A model generated the notes under the pieces. It ran no database searches, was not told where the DNA came from, and worked only from the letters and a program-made list of their open reading frames with translations. This document shows, piece by piece, positions 33,504-44,667 of a DNA stretch of 64,000 nt. Source of the stretch: Lactifluus volemus. Taxonomy: Eukaryota > Basidiomycota > Agaricomycetes > Russulales > Russulaceae. Within the stretch, counting starts at the first letter, position 1; every line of letters starts with the position of its first letter. The stretch is taken from contig WTXI01000004.1 of the NCBI GenBank assembly GCA_022376515.1, positions 744,001 to 808,000 on the forward strand, read 5' to 3'. Made by a program: the position numbers and the translations under genes.

Positions 33504-35050
33504 ATGTCCAAATTCTCAATTACCACTGCTCTTGCACGTCTAGAGAACAAGCTCTGCGGCCGCGGCGCACGATGTCGTGAGTCCCCAAACTCTATGTTCG
33601 CATTTCGTACACCAAATTGTGAACCAGTAAACACATCATCAAGAAACCACATTCGTCTATCTCTGTCCTCAACGATGACGTCCTTCTCCACATATTCTAT
33701 ATACTGCGACTCGATATTCCAGACGAACACCTGTATCTCGGATGTCCGCTTTGGGATACGGAACAACGTTGGTGGTACAAACTGGTGCATGTTTCCCGAC
33801 GGTGGCGGCGTGTCATTTTTGCGGCACCATCTCTACTCGACCTTCACCTTATCTGCACCCGTGGGGTGCCTGTAGCAGATATGCTGGCACACTCGCCACC
33901 TCTTCCACTCACCATCTTCTACTGGATCGGGATTTTCGCAACATTGAAAGCAGAAGATAAAAAGGGCGCACTCCTAGCGCTCTCTCATCGTGATCGTGTG
34001 CGTCGTATCGCCTTACGCGTGCCAAGCTCGGAGCTGGAGAAGTTATTCGTGGCCATGGATGGGGAATTCCCAAATCTGGAACGCCTGAGTATGGATACTT
34101 CGCTCCCAGGAGTGACACTTCCCCGAACATTTGGAGCACCCAATCTATCCCACATCAAAGTCGTGCGCGTTGCGCTTCCAATACAACATCCCTTACTCAC
34201 AACTACCGGCCTTGTCTCTCTCCGGCTGGAATATATTCCGAGTTACGGGTACTTCCCTCCAAGCTATTTACTCGCATCGCTTTCACTCATACCCCAGCTG
34301 GAGACTCTGTGGATTAGATTCTACTACCACCACGACGCCCGGGATACTTCAACCACCTCCCACGTGACACTTCCTAACCTTCGCGAGTTTAGATTTTGGG
34401 GTGTCGAAGCTTATCTGGAAGGTCTTTGTGCTCCGATGACAGCCACTGTCCTCAGCGTCTTCTGTGTCGAATTTCCCAATCGACTTGCGTTCGCTGTTCC
34501 ACGCCTTGTATCATTCATCCAGACATCAGAAAATCTTCAATTTCATGCTGTCAGGCTCTTCTGCGGCAGGGATTGCGTTAGTCTACTAGTACAAGGGGAC
34601 CCACAACTTCGAACCCAGAAGTACCCCTTGGACTCGCGGATCTCGTTCAGACACCTTGACTCGCAAATATCGTCTGCAATACAGGCACTCGATGCATTTT
34701 CCTCAATACTTTCTCTAGCGGAGAAAGTCACCCTAATTGTGAAAGGCGATGAATATTCACAATGGTACCACGAGGTCAACCGGACACAGTGGCGCGGACT
34801 TCTCAGGTCGTTTAGCAACGTGAAGAAGCTTCACGTGGAAACCAAGCTTGTCAGGGGTCAGGGTCTGGCCCATTCTCTATGTACAGAGGATGGAGATCTG
34901 CCTCTGGAGCTATTGCCCAATCTGGAGGAGGTCAGCTATTCTGGAAGCGATAATGAAAATGCGTTTACGCCATTCATCAATGAACGAGAGGCCGTGGGCC
35001 GTCCTGTGCACCTGACACTGCAACACGAGACAGTATCCCGTGTGTTCTGA
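33504..35050 (+). CDS. F-box-like/LRR-like gene, probably frameshifted at exon 2 start
   Basis: Exon 1 33504-33576 (MSKFSITTALARLENKL) ends at a GTGAGTCC donor, and the acceptor at about 33628 reads CCAG-TAAACAC. The paralogues at 41.6 and 44.7 kb have CCAG-TAAAACAC; the missing A puts exon 1 out of frame with the F-box (ISVLNDDVLLHIFYILRLDI). From 33785 a 421-codon frame is open: VSRRWRRVIFAAPS, VADMLAHSPPLPLTIFYW, LRR-like segments, LLPNLEEVSYSG and INEREAVGRPVHL to the stop at 35050. So either an N-terminally truncated protein lacking most of the F-box is made, or this is a very young pseudogene, or the base is a sequencing error. Confidence 0.65.
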
Positions 35051-35139
35051 CTTTTACATACCATATTCAAAATGTCCGGTGGGTGTGGTGCTACATTCCC
35101 TGACCAAAAATCATCGACTTCCTAGACCGTCTGGATTCT

Positions 35140-36000
35140 GGAAAGATTGGGGGAGAGCTCTAGGATCAAATGGCGCGAGGGACGATCAAGTCCCGATGGA
35201 TGTGGACCCACCTGTGAAGTGGCAGAGTACGGGCGGTGCGTGCCCATTAACCTTGTATGTGAATCACGATTTACATTCCGCATAGATTATTTACCCAATG
35301 CGCAGACGACCTCAGCACCATCTCACTCCTCGACACCAGCGCGGGCGGCGGCGAGCACCCCACTTTGGACATCGACTAGATCATCTCAATCACAGGCGCA
35401 GTCACATCCACCGCAACATCATGATTCGACGACACGATCGCCGATAGAAATTGTCCCACCATCCGCATCTACACCGGCATCTATGACCCCTCCCGCCGCA
35501 CACACATCCATATCACCCCAGTCCGTTCTCGGTGGGCCCTCACCGACTTCGGCATTACACCCGTCGAATAAACTGGCGGAATTGGACTCGATGTTCAATC
35601 CGCTCGCTGCTTAAGCGCCTTCAAGGCTGCCATACAAAGCGGACAACAACAACTTGAGCGCAAATTGTCGGGTCACATTCGCTGCGGGCTCGGCCGGTGT
35701 CAGTGCGGGTTCCTCGACAGATAGTGAGTTCAAGCGCGGACTGGGCGGCAGTGGCTATGAGTAGTATTGGCAGTGGCACCTCTGGGGGCGGAGAGGGCCC
35801 TAACGATGGCTGTAGTGGTGGGGGCGGTGCAGGCGGAGAGTACTGCCACGGTTTGTGTTAAGATCGAGCGTCTATCGATGCGTGTTTCCTTGTTTCCCGC
35901 CTGAGTATACAGTACCTGAAGGGTTCTGAATACATGAAACGTTGTAATTCTCGATTCTATAAGTGTCTTGGGCTAAATCTTAATAACACAGAAAATCGAA
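35140..36000 (+). repeat. Co-amplified Ser/Pro-rich module, copy 1
   Basis: This segment downstream of an F-box gene recurs at 43550-44500 and partly at 40330-40860. It contains GGGCCCTCACCGACTT and a coding-like stretch (SNKLAELDSMFNPLAA, then SLPARPVSV and SSSADWAAVAMS in the other copies). In this copy the frame breaks after NPLAA (TAA at about 35613). The module ends close to the promoter of the next F-box copy, so the amplification unit is F-box gene plus module. No known domain. Confidence 0.7.
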
Positions 36001-36121
36001 TCAAAAATATCTATTTTGGTGTTCAAATGCCGCATCTGAGTCCACCACATGCGTGACTTGGAGGCCAAAGCGCTGTCTCAACTTCATCTCAACTAGTGTC
36101 CCCCCTCTCGAGTCCCGAAAT

Positions 36122-36495
36122 GTCCGATTTTTCATTGACCACTGCTTTTGCACGCCTAGAGAACAAGCTCCGCTGAGGCGCACGACGTTGTGGGTCCCCA
36201 AACCTCTATGTTCGCATTTCGTGCACCAAATTTTGAACCAGAAAAACACGCCATCAAGAAACCACTGGCATTTGCCTATCTCTGTCCTCAACGATGACGG
36301 ATGACGTCCTTCTCCACATATTCTATATCCACCGACTTCGTATTGAAGACGAAGACAACACGGAGTGTCAGATATCTGCTTTGGGACCGCCAACGTTGGT
36401 GGTACAAACTGGCGCATGTTTCCAGATAGTGGCAGAGTCTCATACTTGCAGCACCATCTCTACTCGATCTTCACCTAGTGTGTGCCAGTGGCTTT
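36122..36495 (+). pseudogene. 5'-only F-box gene fragment
   Basis: The exon-1 equivalent (MSDFSLTTAFARLENKLR) ends with an in-frame TGA, its donor is mutated to GTGGGT, and the second exon (ISVLNDDG, DDVLLHIFYIHRLRI, QRWWYKLAHVSR) has a stop where SRRW is expected. Similarity stops abruptly at GTGCCAGTGG (36495), a clean breakpoint next to the region of the inverted gene pair. Confidence 0.85.
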
Positions 36496-36576
36496 CTCAC
36501 TCTGATCACGACCAATGATCGAAATGAGCATATTTAGTCCAAAGTATTGCATATATATGTTAAACAACACTTTGAA

Positions 36577-37707
36577 CTAAATCTCATCGATATATAAGAA
36601 ATATTTTTGTTCATATTTGCAAGCGTTGTTAGTCTGCACAACATAAGTCAATCAATTCCAAAAAAAAACCACATATTGCACTTACCGAATCCCTCAACAG
36701 TCCTATGACAAGTGCGAGGTTTTCCAAGTCATTGCCCAAACTGATGTCTTTTCCATGTTGGAACTCCCCCGCAATGGCGACATCTCCCAATGCATCAGGG
36801 CTCCTGTAAATAAAAGGCATCCACTGTTCCCCCGAGGTAAACCATCCTCGCAAAAGAGATAGACTTGCGTGGATACAGGTGATTAATAAATCAGGTAAAC
36901 GATGGGAAAAACGATGGGCACCTTTGTTGCTTGCAATACGATGCGGCCGTGATTGTTGCTTGGGGGAGAGCCTCATATAGATTATTTTTCTCGGTACAAA
37001 TGATAATCAGAGTATCCGGCATGTTTTTCGTCGCAGTGAGTGCATGAATGGGACTGCTACGCAAACGGTCTGAAACAGATGAAAAACAGTTATAGAGAGA
37101 ATAAAGAGTGCGCTTACTAGAGAACAGTCCAGGGGAAACACGGACCAACACGAAATCAACCAGTCCGCTGAATGAACGGTTGCCAAAATCCATTTTTTTA
37201 ATAAAAGTTGCTGTGACGGGAAATTCAGGGATAACTTCAACCCGCGATGTTGTGCTGTGCAACGTTGAAATGACATGCAGCAAGATAATGTTGGTCAATA
37301 TCCGACCACCGGCCTCGGTCTTAAAAGGGAGAAGGCATGAAATGGGATGGGATGTATTCCAGCAGCTGACATTGACTTACCCAAAGAGGGACACTGCTGC
37401 GGATGAACCTGACATGTTGAGAGGTGGTTTCAAAGGATAGACCACTGGCTGTAGCGTCAGCCTTCCCCTCATCCTCAATCTCACTCCGTTTATGTTCGGA
37501 CAGCAAGAGATCACAATAACAACGTAAACCAACATCATGAGGGGTAGTAATATCAGCATTCTGGAACAGTATATGCTGAGCGCTGAGGTATGGGTGAACA
37601 ACTAATGTATCTTGGGAAGACATGAGATGGGATGGGAAGATGGGAAGAAGAGCAGCCACAAGTGGTTTCGTCCGGGCCGCGAGATGCACGTGAGCGGTGT
37701 GATACAC
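36577..37707 (-). CDS. Unknown spliced gene, inverted-pair member A
   Basis: A multi-exon minus-strand gene: exon 1 37707-37381 (VHPYLSAQHILF, then CDLLLSEHKR and SFETTSQHVRFIRSS), then RVEVIPEFPVTATF and RSFSGLVDFVLVRVSPG, then DTLIIICTEKNNLYEALPQA and ITAASYCKQQ, then FTSGEQWMPFIYRS and LENLALVIGLL, ending NNACKYEQKYFLYIDEI with stop at 36577. The paralogue at 38528-39556 is in opposite orientation. The LVDFV...TEKN...PQA...C arrangement loosely resembles a PD-(D/E)XK nuclease core, but this is inference. The second-exon acceptor looks 1-2 nt out of phase compared with the paralogue, so this copy may be damaged. Confidence 0.55.
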
Positions 37708-38527
37708 TAGTACTCATAGCTACATGTTGCTGAATATAAATGCTGATCTTTTTTTAAAAAACGTACAGTAGGTATACGCAGAGGTGGCGAGATGATTCGA
37801 TGATAGTCGGAAGGCATTACACCCATAGTAGGTCACTGATTCTCCCATTTCGTGTTTAACAGTACAGTGCCAGCGTAGAAGAACCAAGGGAAGAACTAGA
37901 GCCGCTGCGGCAGCCATCACCTCGTTCTAAAGTACATTCCAGAAATATGTTCTTGAATCACATCGGAAGATATATCTCCTTACTTCAAGTTGCATGCCAG
38001 TGGTATTCTGGGGCACTCCATCTTGCTGGTGCAAGCGATTGAAACATTCTTTGCACTGCAATTTCTCTTGTGTGGTTTTCTCATAAGAAATGCCTTTGGC
38101 TCGCTTGTAACCTCAGGCTTGCCTCAGGCATTCTCAGAGGGATGCAGGGGAAATTGCCAGTGGGCCATGCCGGCGGCCACGTGCAGTGGAGGTCTGTCAC
38201 TCTCGTGCAAGCTGCACGAGAATCACAAGAATTATCCCTCACATTAATTATCTCAGGACCCCCCTACTTTACGCTGGGAGTCAGGAAGGCAGCTCGTCCA
38301 GTCTTCTGCACCCCTATTCGTAGCACGCATTCACGGACAGGGGGATATTCCGCGCGTCACCGGCCTCAGGCCCGGAAACCGGTACGTCTTTTCCTTTTCT
38401 TCCCCTTCCTTCCCAAGATTGTCAGAGTTCGTCCCCACCTGCGGCAGAAGACCCCTCTGCCCTACTTTGAGCCTATGTACGTTTGCTCAGCTCTGCGTCC
38501 AGCATTAGAAGTGGGTATTTATGATAC

Positions 38528-39556
38528 TTGGTACTAGTTTTTCACTCATCCCTTTCATCTCAGAAAACGCGGTTGTCGAGTACTAACAAAACTACTCTCC
38601 GTGAAATCGGTATACGTTTTAACCGCAGCCTCTATCTGTCTCAAGATAAACAAAGCGTGATCAAGGCTGAGGGGAATGCTGACGCTACAGCCAGTGGATC
38701 ATCATTTGAAACAACATCTCAACTTATCAGATTCATGCGCAACAATGTCGCTCTTGAGGTAAGTCAATGTCAGCTGCCGGAATTCATCGTATTCACGCCT
38801 TCTCACTTCCATTTTCAAGACCACGGCCAGAGGTCGGCCATTAACTGACGTCATTTTGCTCCATCTTGCTTCAACGTTGCAGAATCAAGCATGGCGGGTT
38901 GAACTTATCCCCGAATTTCCCGTCGGCGCAGCTTTCAAGACGAAATCTAGCGACCGTTCATTCAGCGGACTGGTTGATTACGTGTTGGTTCGCGTCCCCC
39001 CCGGAAACTTCTTCGGTATGCCCGCTCTTTATTCTCCCTGTAATTATCTTACATCTGTTCAAGAATTTTTGCATCGCAATCCCATTGAAGCACTCAGCAT
39101 TTCTCAAGAGATATACGCGCCAGTTACTTCAATTATTATTGGAGCCAAGAAAAATAACCTAGTTGGGGCTATCCCGCATGCAGCGATCATGGCCGCATCG
39201 TATTGCAAGCAACAAGAGTCTGTCAATCGTTTTTGCCTTCGTTTAACCTGATCTAACATGTATCTATATAAGAGTATCTGTTTTGCGAGGATGCATCACT
39301 TCGGGGGAACAGTGGATGCTTTTTATTTACAGGAGCCTTGATGGTTTAGAAAAAAACTCCGACATTGGAGAGTTCCAATTTACAAAACAGTTCAGTTTGG
39401 GCAAGGACTTGCATAACCTTGCATTTGTCGTAGGAGTGTTGGGTGATATGGTAAGTGCTTTATTTGGGTCTTTTGAGATCAAATAACTCGTGTATTGTAT
39501 AGGCTAACAATGCCCTCAATTACAATCAAAAGTATTTTTCATATCTACCTGAATGA
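38528..39556 (+). CDS. Unknown spliced gene, inverted-pair member B
   Basis: Exons: 38528-38758 (IRFNRSLYLSQDKQ, SSFETTSQLIRFMRNN), GTAAGT donor, then 38881-39014 (WRVELIPEFPVGAAF, RSFSGLVDYVLVRVPPG), then about 39062-39220 (PIEALSISQEI, SIIIGAKKNNLVGAIPHA, MAASYCKQQ), then about 39289-39448 (ITSGEQWMLFIYRS, DLHNLAFVVGVLGDM), then ANNALNYNQKYFSYLPE with stop at 39554-39556. Relative to copy A, the acidic residue of TEKN is AKKN here, so if this were a nuclease core the copy would be inactive. The join between the third and fourth exons is not resolved in phase. Function unknown. Confidence 0.55.
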
Positions 39557-40269
39557 TTGGGGGATAATTACAATTGTATGTGGTGATGTAGCTAGAAATT
39601 GTTATGCCTTCCATGAGTTGCCGAATGACATGAAGTTCCGCATCAAACCATCTGGATTACCATTACTCTCGATGTCAGAATTGCCGCGGTCATCGGTAAG
39701 AGGGAGGTATTGATCACAGGAGTAACACATGATCGAAATGGCACTCATGAGTATCAAGCCTAGCAAACTGTATGCGAGGTGTTGCCTTGACACCGCGGCG
39801 CAAGAAGCGGTCGAAAATGCTGCGTTGTTCGGCATGGCGTTACAAAGGTATCTAACTTGTGCGGTCGAAAACTCGTAATTACTCCAACGGTCCGGCTAAT
39901 ACTGTGACGATGCAGTATCATTCTATTTGTGAACGATCCGCAGCATGAAAGACATGTATATGTATATGCTTATGTTTTTTTCCACAGCGTCACGGCGTTC
40001 AAGTTGGGGTTGGCCGCATCGCGTTGAGACTCCCGGGCGCTCCAGGAGTATTCCCCTCATCTTCTAACCCGTCGCTCAAGTTCAGGATGCTGACTGTATA
40101 ATGTGTAAAAACCATGTATCTTGTCACTTTCTTGACCAGTCTTTCTCTCCGTAGTCACCGAAATCACAATCAACTACGTGACTGTGACCAGTTCACCGCC
40201 GTGAGCAGCCTTGTCACGGTCCCAAACTATTCCTATGGTCTTTCGTCGTCCGTCGTCCGAGTCTGGTAC
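39557..40269. other. Intergenic region
   Basis: No gene recognised. A 12-bp sequence, ATGATCGAAATG (39729-39740), also occurs at 36515-36526, with GATCAC nearby in both places. The two copies bracket the inverted gene pair. Confidence 0.4.
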
Positions 40270-40860
40270 CCAGTTCTCGCCGCCGCCGAGTACGCATTCC
40301 TCTCCGCGGCGGACAAAACCTCATCCCCTACACCCGTCGAATAAACTGGCGGAATTGGACTCGATGTTCAGTCCGCACGCTGCTCAAGCGTCTTCAAGGT
40401 TTTTCCGTCTCGCGGCGGTCCGTGCAGCCAAGGCTCCCATACAAAGCAGACAACAACAACTTGAACAACAGCAAGCGCAGGTAGTCGGATCGCAATCGCT
40501 GCCGGCTCGGCCGGTGTCGGTGCATGTTCATCGGCAGTCAGTGAGTTCGAGTGCGGACTGGGCGGCGGTGGCCATGAGTATTGGCAATGGTAGCTCTGGG
40601 GGCGGAGGGGGTGCTAATAAATGCTGTAGTGGTTGAGGCGGTGCAGGAGGAAACTAGCAGATGGTACTTTAGGATATTGAAGTTTAGCGGAGCAAACAGG
40701 GAAGAGAACTCCCACGGTTTGTGTCATGATCGAGCGTCTATCGACCTTGTTTCCCGCCTGAGTATACAGTATCTGAAGATTGTGAACACACGAATCGTTG
40801 CAATTCTCGAATCTAAAGGTGTCTCAGGCTAATTCTTTATCACGTCGAAAATCGAACCAA
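40270..40860 (+). repeat. Co-amplified Ser/Pro-rich module, copy 2
   Basis: This copy matches the others from CACCCGTCGAATAAACTGGC (about 40330) onward. It has the longest open frame of the set: LHPSNKLAELDSMFSPHAA, then FRLAAVRAAKAPIQSRQQQ and QVVGSQSLPARPVSV, then SSSADWAAVAMS and a Gly tail. Upstream sequence differs from copies 1 and 3. It directly precedes the triplicated exon-1 region. No known domain. Confidence 0.7.
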
Positions 40861-40883
40861 AAATATCTTATTTTTTTTCTGTG

Positions 40884-41760
40884 TTCAATGCTGCGTCCAT
40901 GCTTGGATTAGTTGGATACGGCCACGACTGCCCGTCACGTTGGCACTGCCAAATACAAATAACATGAGGCAATTACAGTGACTCGGGGGCCAAAGCACTG
41001 TCTCAACTTCATCTCTACCAGTGTCCCCCCCTCGAGTCCCGACATGCCCAATTTTTCATTTACGACTTCTTTTTCACGCCTAGAGAACAAGCTCCGCCTA
41101 GGCGCACGACGTGGTGAGTCCCCAAAGCTCTACGTTCGCATTTCATGCACCAAATTTTGAACCAGTTCAATGCAGCGTCCATCCTTGGATATGGCGCCGG
41201 CCTTGCGCCGCGGCCATGACTGCCCGTCACGCTAGCACTGTCAAGTACAAATAATATGAGGCTACCATGACTCGGAGGCCAAAGTACTGTCTCAACTCCC
41301 AACTTCATCTCTACCAGTGTCCCCCTCGAGTCCCGACATGTCCTATTTTTTATTCACCACTGCTTTTGCACGCCTAGAGAACAAGCTCCGCCGAGGCGCA
41401 CGACGTGGTGAGTCCCCAAAGCTCTACGTTCGCGTTTCATGCACCAAATTTTGAACCAGTTCAATGCAGCGTCCATCCTTGGATATGGCGCCGGCCTTGC
41501 GCCGCGGCTATGACTGCCCGTCACGCTGGCACTGTCAAGTACAAATAATATGAGGCTACCATGACTCGGAGGCCAAAGTACTGTCTCAACTCCCAACTTC
41601 ATCTCTACCAGTGTCACCCTCGAGTCCCGACATGTCCTATTTTTCATTCACCACTGCTTTTGCACGCCTAGAGAACAAGCTCCGCCGAGGCGCACGACGT
41701 GGTGAGTCCCAAAGCTCTATGTCTGCCGCGTTTTGGGCACCAAATTTTGAACCACTGCAG
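40884..41760 (+). repeat. Tandem triplication of F-box promoter, exon 1 and intron
   Basis: Three head-to-tail units (40884-41165, 41166-41459, 41460-41760; 282, 294 and 301 bp) each start TTCAATGC, carry an upstream block GACTCGG(A/G)GGCCAAAG, an ATG (41044, 41338, 41632), an exon-1 coding piece ending CTAGAGAACAAGCTCCGCC, a GTGAGTCCC donor and an AACCAG/TGCAG acceptor. Only the last acceptor is followed by the F-box exon. The first two could act as alternative first exons spliced to the same acceptor. Exon-1 peptides differ slightly (PNFSFTTSFSR, SYFLFTTAFAR, SYFSFTTAFAR). Confidence 0.8.
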
Positions 41761-43175
41761 TAAAACACGCCATCAAGAAACCACATCCGCCTATCTCTGT
41801 CCTCAACGATGACATACTTCTCCACATATTCTATATCCATCGACTTCATGTCGAAGACGAAGACAACACGGATAGTGTCGGATATCCGCTTTGGGACCGC
41901 CAACGTTGGTGGTACAAACTGGCGCATGTTTCCAGACGATGGCGGAGTCTCATACTTGCGGCACCATCTCTACTCGATCTTCACCTTGTCTGTGCCAGTG
42001 GGGTGTCAGTAGCAAATATGCTGGCACATTCGCCACCTCTTCCACTCGCCATCTACTATTTCGACAGCTACACGACATTAAATGCAGAAGATGAAAAGGG
42101 CGCACTCCTAGCACTCTCTCATCGTGATCGTGTGCGTCGTATCGCCTTACGCGTGCGAAGCTCGGAGCTGGAGAAGTTATTCGTGGCCATGGATGGGGAA
42201 TTCCCAATTCTGGAACGCCTGAACATCGTTTCTTCGAACCCATCGGGAGTGACACTTCCCCGAACATTTGGAGCACCCAAGCTATCCTACGTCAAACTCA
42301 CACGCGTTGCGCTTCCAATACAACTTCCTTTACTCACAAATACCGGCCTTGTCTCTCTCCAGCTACAAGAGATCCCGGACTCTGCGTTCTACCCTCCAAG
42401 CTACATACTCGCATCGCTTTCGCTAATGCCCCAGCTGGAGACTCTGTGGATTACGTTCAACTACCTTCCTCGCAGCTGGGACGCTCGGGGTACTGCAATC
42501 ACCTCTCATGTGACACTTCCTAACCTTCGCGAGTTCAAATTTCGGTGTTTCAGAGCTTATCTGGAAGGTCTTTGTGCTCAGATGACCGCCCCTGTTCTCA
42601 GCATCTTCGATGTTTCTTTTCTCGATCAACTTACGTTCACAGTTCCACACCTTTTATCGTTCATGCAGACGTCAGAAAGATTCAGATTTCGTGCTATCAA
42701 GCTCACCTGCAGCCGGGGTTTCATTCATCTTCAGGGGGACCCACAACCGAATGGCCTGGACCCTTTCAGCTTGAAAATCCCGTGCTACCACCTCGGCTGG
42801 CAAAGGTCAATACAGATACTCGACGCACTTTTCCCAGTACTCTCTGTAGCTGTGCAAGTCACCCTAATTGTGAACAGCATTTCACAGCAGCACAACGACG
42901 TCGATCGTACACAGTGGCGCGGACTTCTCAGGCCATTCAGCGATGTGAAGGCGCTTCGCGTAGTAACTGATGTCAGGGGTTACGGTTTCGGCCATTCTCT
43001 ACATACAGAGGATGGAGAACAGCCTCTGGATCTGCTGCCTAATCTGGAGGAGGTCAGCTATTCTGGAAGAGATGATGAAAATGCATTTACGCCATTCATC
43101 AATGAACGAGAGGCCGTGGGCCATCCTGTGCGCCTGACACTGCAGGTTGGTGATTTTACCCACCAGAGATTTTGA
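41632..43175 (+). CDS. F-box-like/LRR-like protein, two exons, 494 aa
   Basis: Exon 1 41632-41701 (MSYFSFTTAFARLENKLRRGARR), 59-nt intron with GTGAGT donor and TGCAG acceptor, exon 2 41761-43175, in frame with no stop. The F-box region is ISVLNDDILLHIFYIHRLHV, QRWWYKLAHVSRRWRSLIL and PSLLDLHLVCASG; then VANMLAHSPPLPLAIYY, LRR-like repeats, LLPNLEEVSYSG, INEREAVGHPVRL and a short C-terminal tail. The intron position and phase are identical to the 44.7-kb paralogue. It lies in a direct array with co-amplified modules on either side. Predicted SCF-type receptor by family; substrate unknown. Confidence 0.87.
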
Positions 43176-43549
43176 ATATGCTATGTAAAAGTCATCACAC
43201 ATGGGATACTGTCTCTTGTTACTAGACCGCTGGAAATGTTGAGACGATCCGGATCCCGCGGAAACTGAGGATCAGCGCTGACGCACTAGTTATGACTACA
43301 GACAATTTATGTACTGGACTAGCTCCCTGGACACTTAGATACACGATTATAGGTAGAATAAAGAATTTCTATTATTCTGGACATTTACATCTGGTTTGGA
43401 TAGTATAAAAGTGTGTAGTTTTCGACGCACTCACTTCAGTCTTTTTGCCTATGACTGAAGTGAGTACCGCTTATATCATTTCTTACCGTATTTAGCTTAC
43501 CTGTCACTTAGCACTATCTAATCTCACAGCCATTTATCTAAGCTATTGT

Positions 43550-44500
43550 ATCGACGGAAAGGTTGGGGAGGGTGCTCTAGGATCAAATGGCTCGAGGGAT
43601 GGTCAGGTCCCGATGGATGTACCCACCTGCGAAGCGGCACGGTGCGTGCACATTAACCTTGAATGTGAATCACGATAGTTGCATCCGGCATAGATTATTC
43701 AGCACCATCTCACTCCTCGACACCAGCGTGGGCGGCGGGGGAACACCCCACATCGAACATCGACTAGACCATCTCAGTCACGGGCGCAGTCACATCCACC
43801 GCAACATTCTACGATGGCCGATAGAAATTGTCCAACCATCCGCATCTACATCGGCATCTATGACCCTTCCTGCCGCACACACACCCATATCACCCCAGTC
43901 AGTTTTCGGTGGGCCCTCACCGACTTTGGCATTACACCCGTCGAATAAACCGGCGGAATTGGACTCGATGTTCAAGTTCAATCCGCTCGCCGCTCAAGCG
44001 TCTTCAAAGTTTGTCCGTCTCGCGGCGGTCCGTGCAGTCAAGGCTCCCATACAAAGCAACTTGAACAACAAGCAAGCGCAGGTAGTCGGATCACATTCGC
44101 TGCCGGCTCGGCCGGTGTCAGTGCAGGTTCCTCGACAGTCAGTGAGTTCGAGTGCGGACTGGGCGGCGGTGGCCATGAGTAGTATTGGCAGTGGTAGCTC
44201 TGGGGGGGCGGGGGTGCTGTAGTGGTGGAGACGGTGTAGGAGGAAAGTGTCAGTTGACTGTTCTGTGATAGTAGATGGTACCTTAGGATATTGAAGAAGT
44301 TTAGCGGAGCAAACAGGGAAGAGAACTGCCACGGTTTGCGTTATGATCGAGCGTCTATCGGAGTGTGTTTCCTTGTTTCCCGCCTGAGTATACAGTATCT
44401 GAAGGTTGTGAACACATGAAACGTTGCAATTCTCGAATCTAAAGGTGTCTCAGGCTAATTCTTGAAAATCGAACCAAAAAAAATATCTTAACTTTTTTGG
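43550..44500 (+). repeat. Co-amplified Ser/Pro-rich module, copy 3
   Basis: This copy matches copy 1 from the GCTCTAGGATCAAATGGC block and copy 2 over the coding-like part. The frame from about 43587 to 44222 is open (TLPAAHTPISPQSVFGG, then PSNKPAELDSMFKFNPLAA, FVRLAAVRAVKAPIQS, SLPARPVSVQVPRQSV and SSADWAAVAMSS). It is unknown whether it is translated. It sits between two F-box genes of the array. Confidence 0.7.
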
Positions 44501-44667
44501 GTGTTCAATGCCGCGTCCATGCTTGGATATGGCCTTGCGCCACGGCCACGACTTCCCCTCACGCTGGCACTGCCAAATGCAAATAACATGAGGCTACAAC
44601 GACTCGGAGGCCAAAGCACTGTCTCAACTTCATCTCTACCAGTGTCCCCCCCCCCTCGAGTCCCGAC

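Noticed and set aside
36527..39728. The inverted gene pair as a transposon with long terminal inverted repeats
   Set aside because: The outermost 50 bp on the two sides are not inverted repeats of each other; only the coding parts match and the flanking 12-bp repeat is imperfectly placed.
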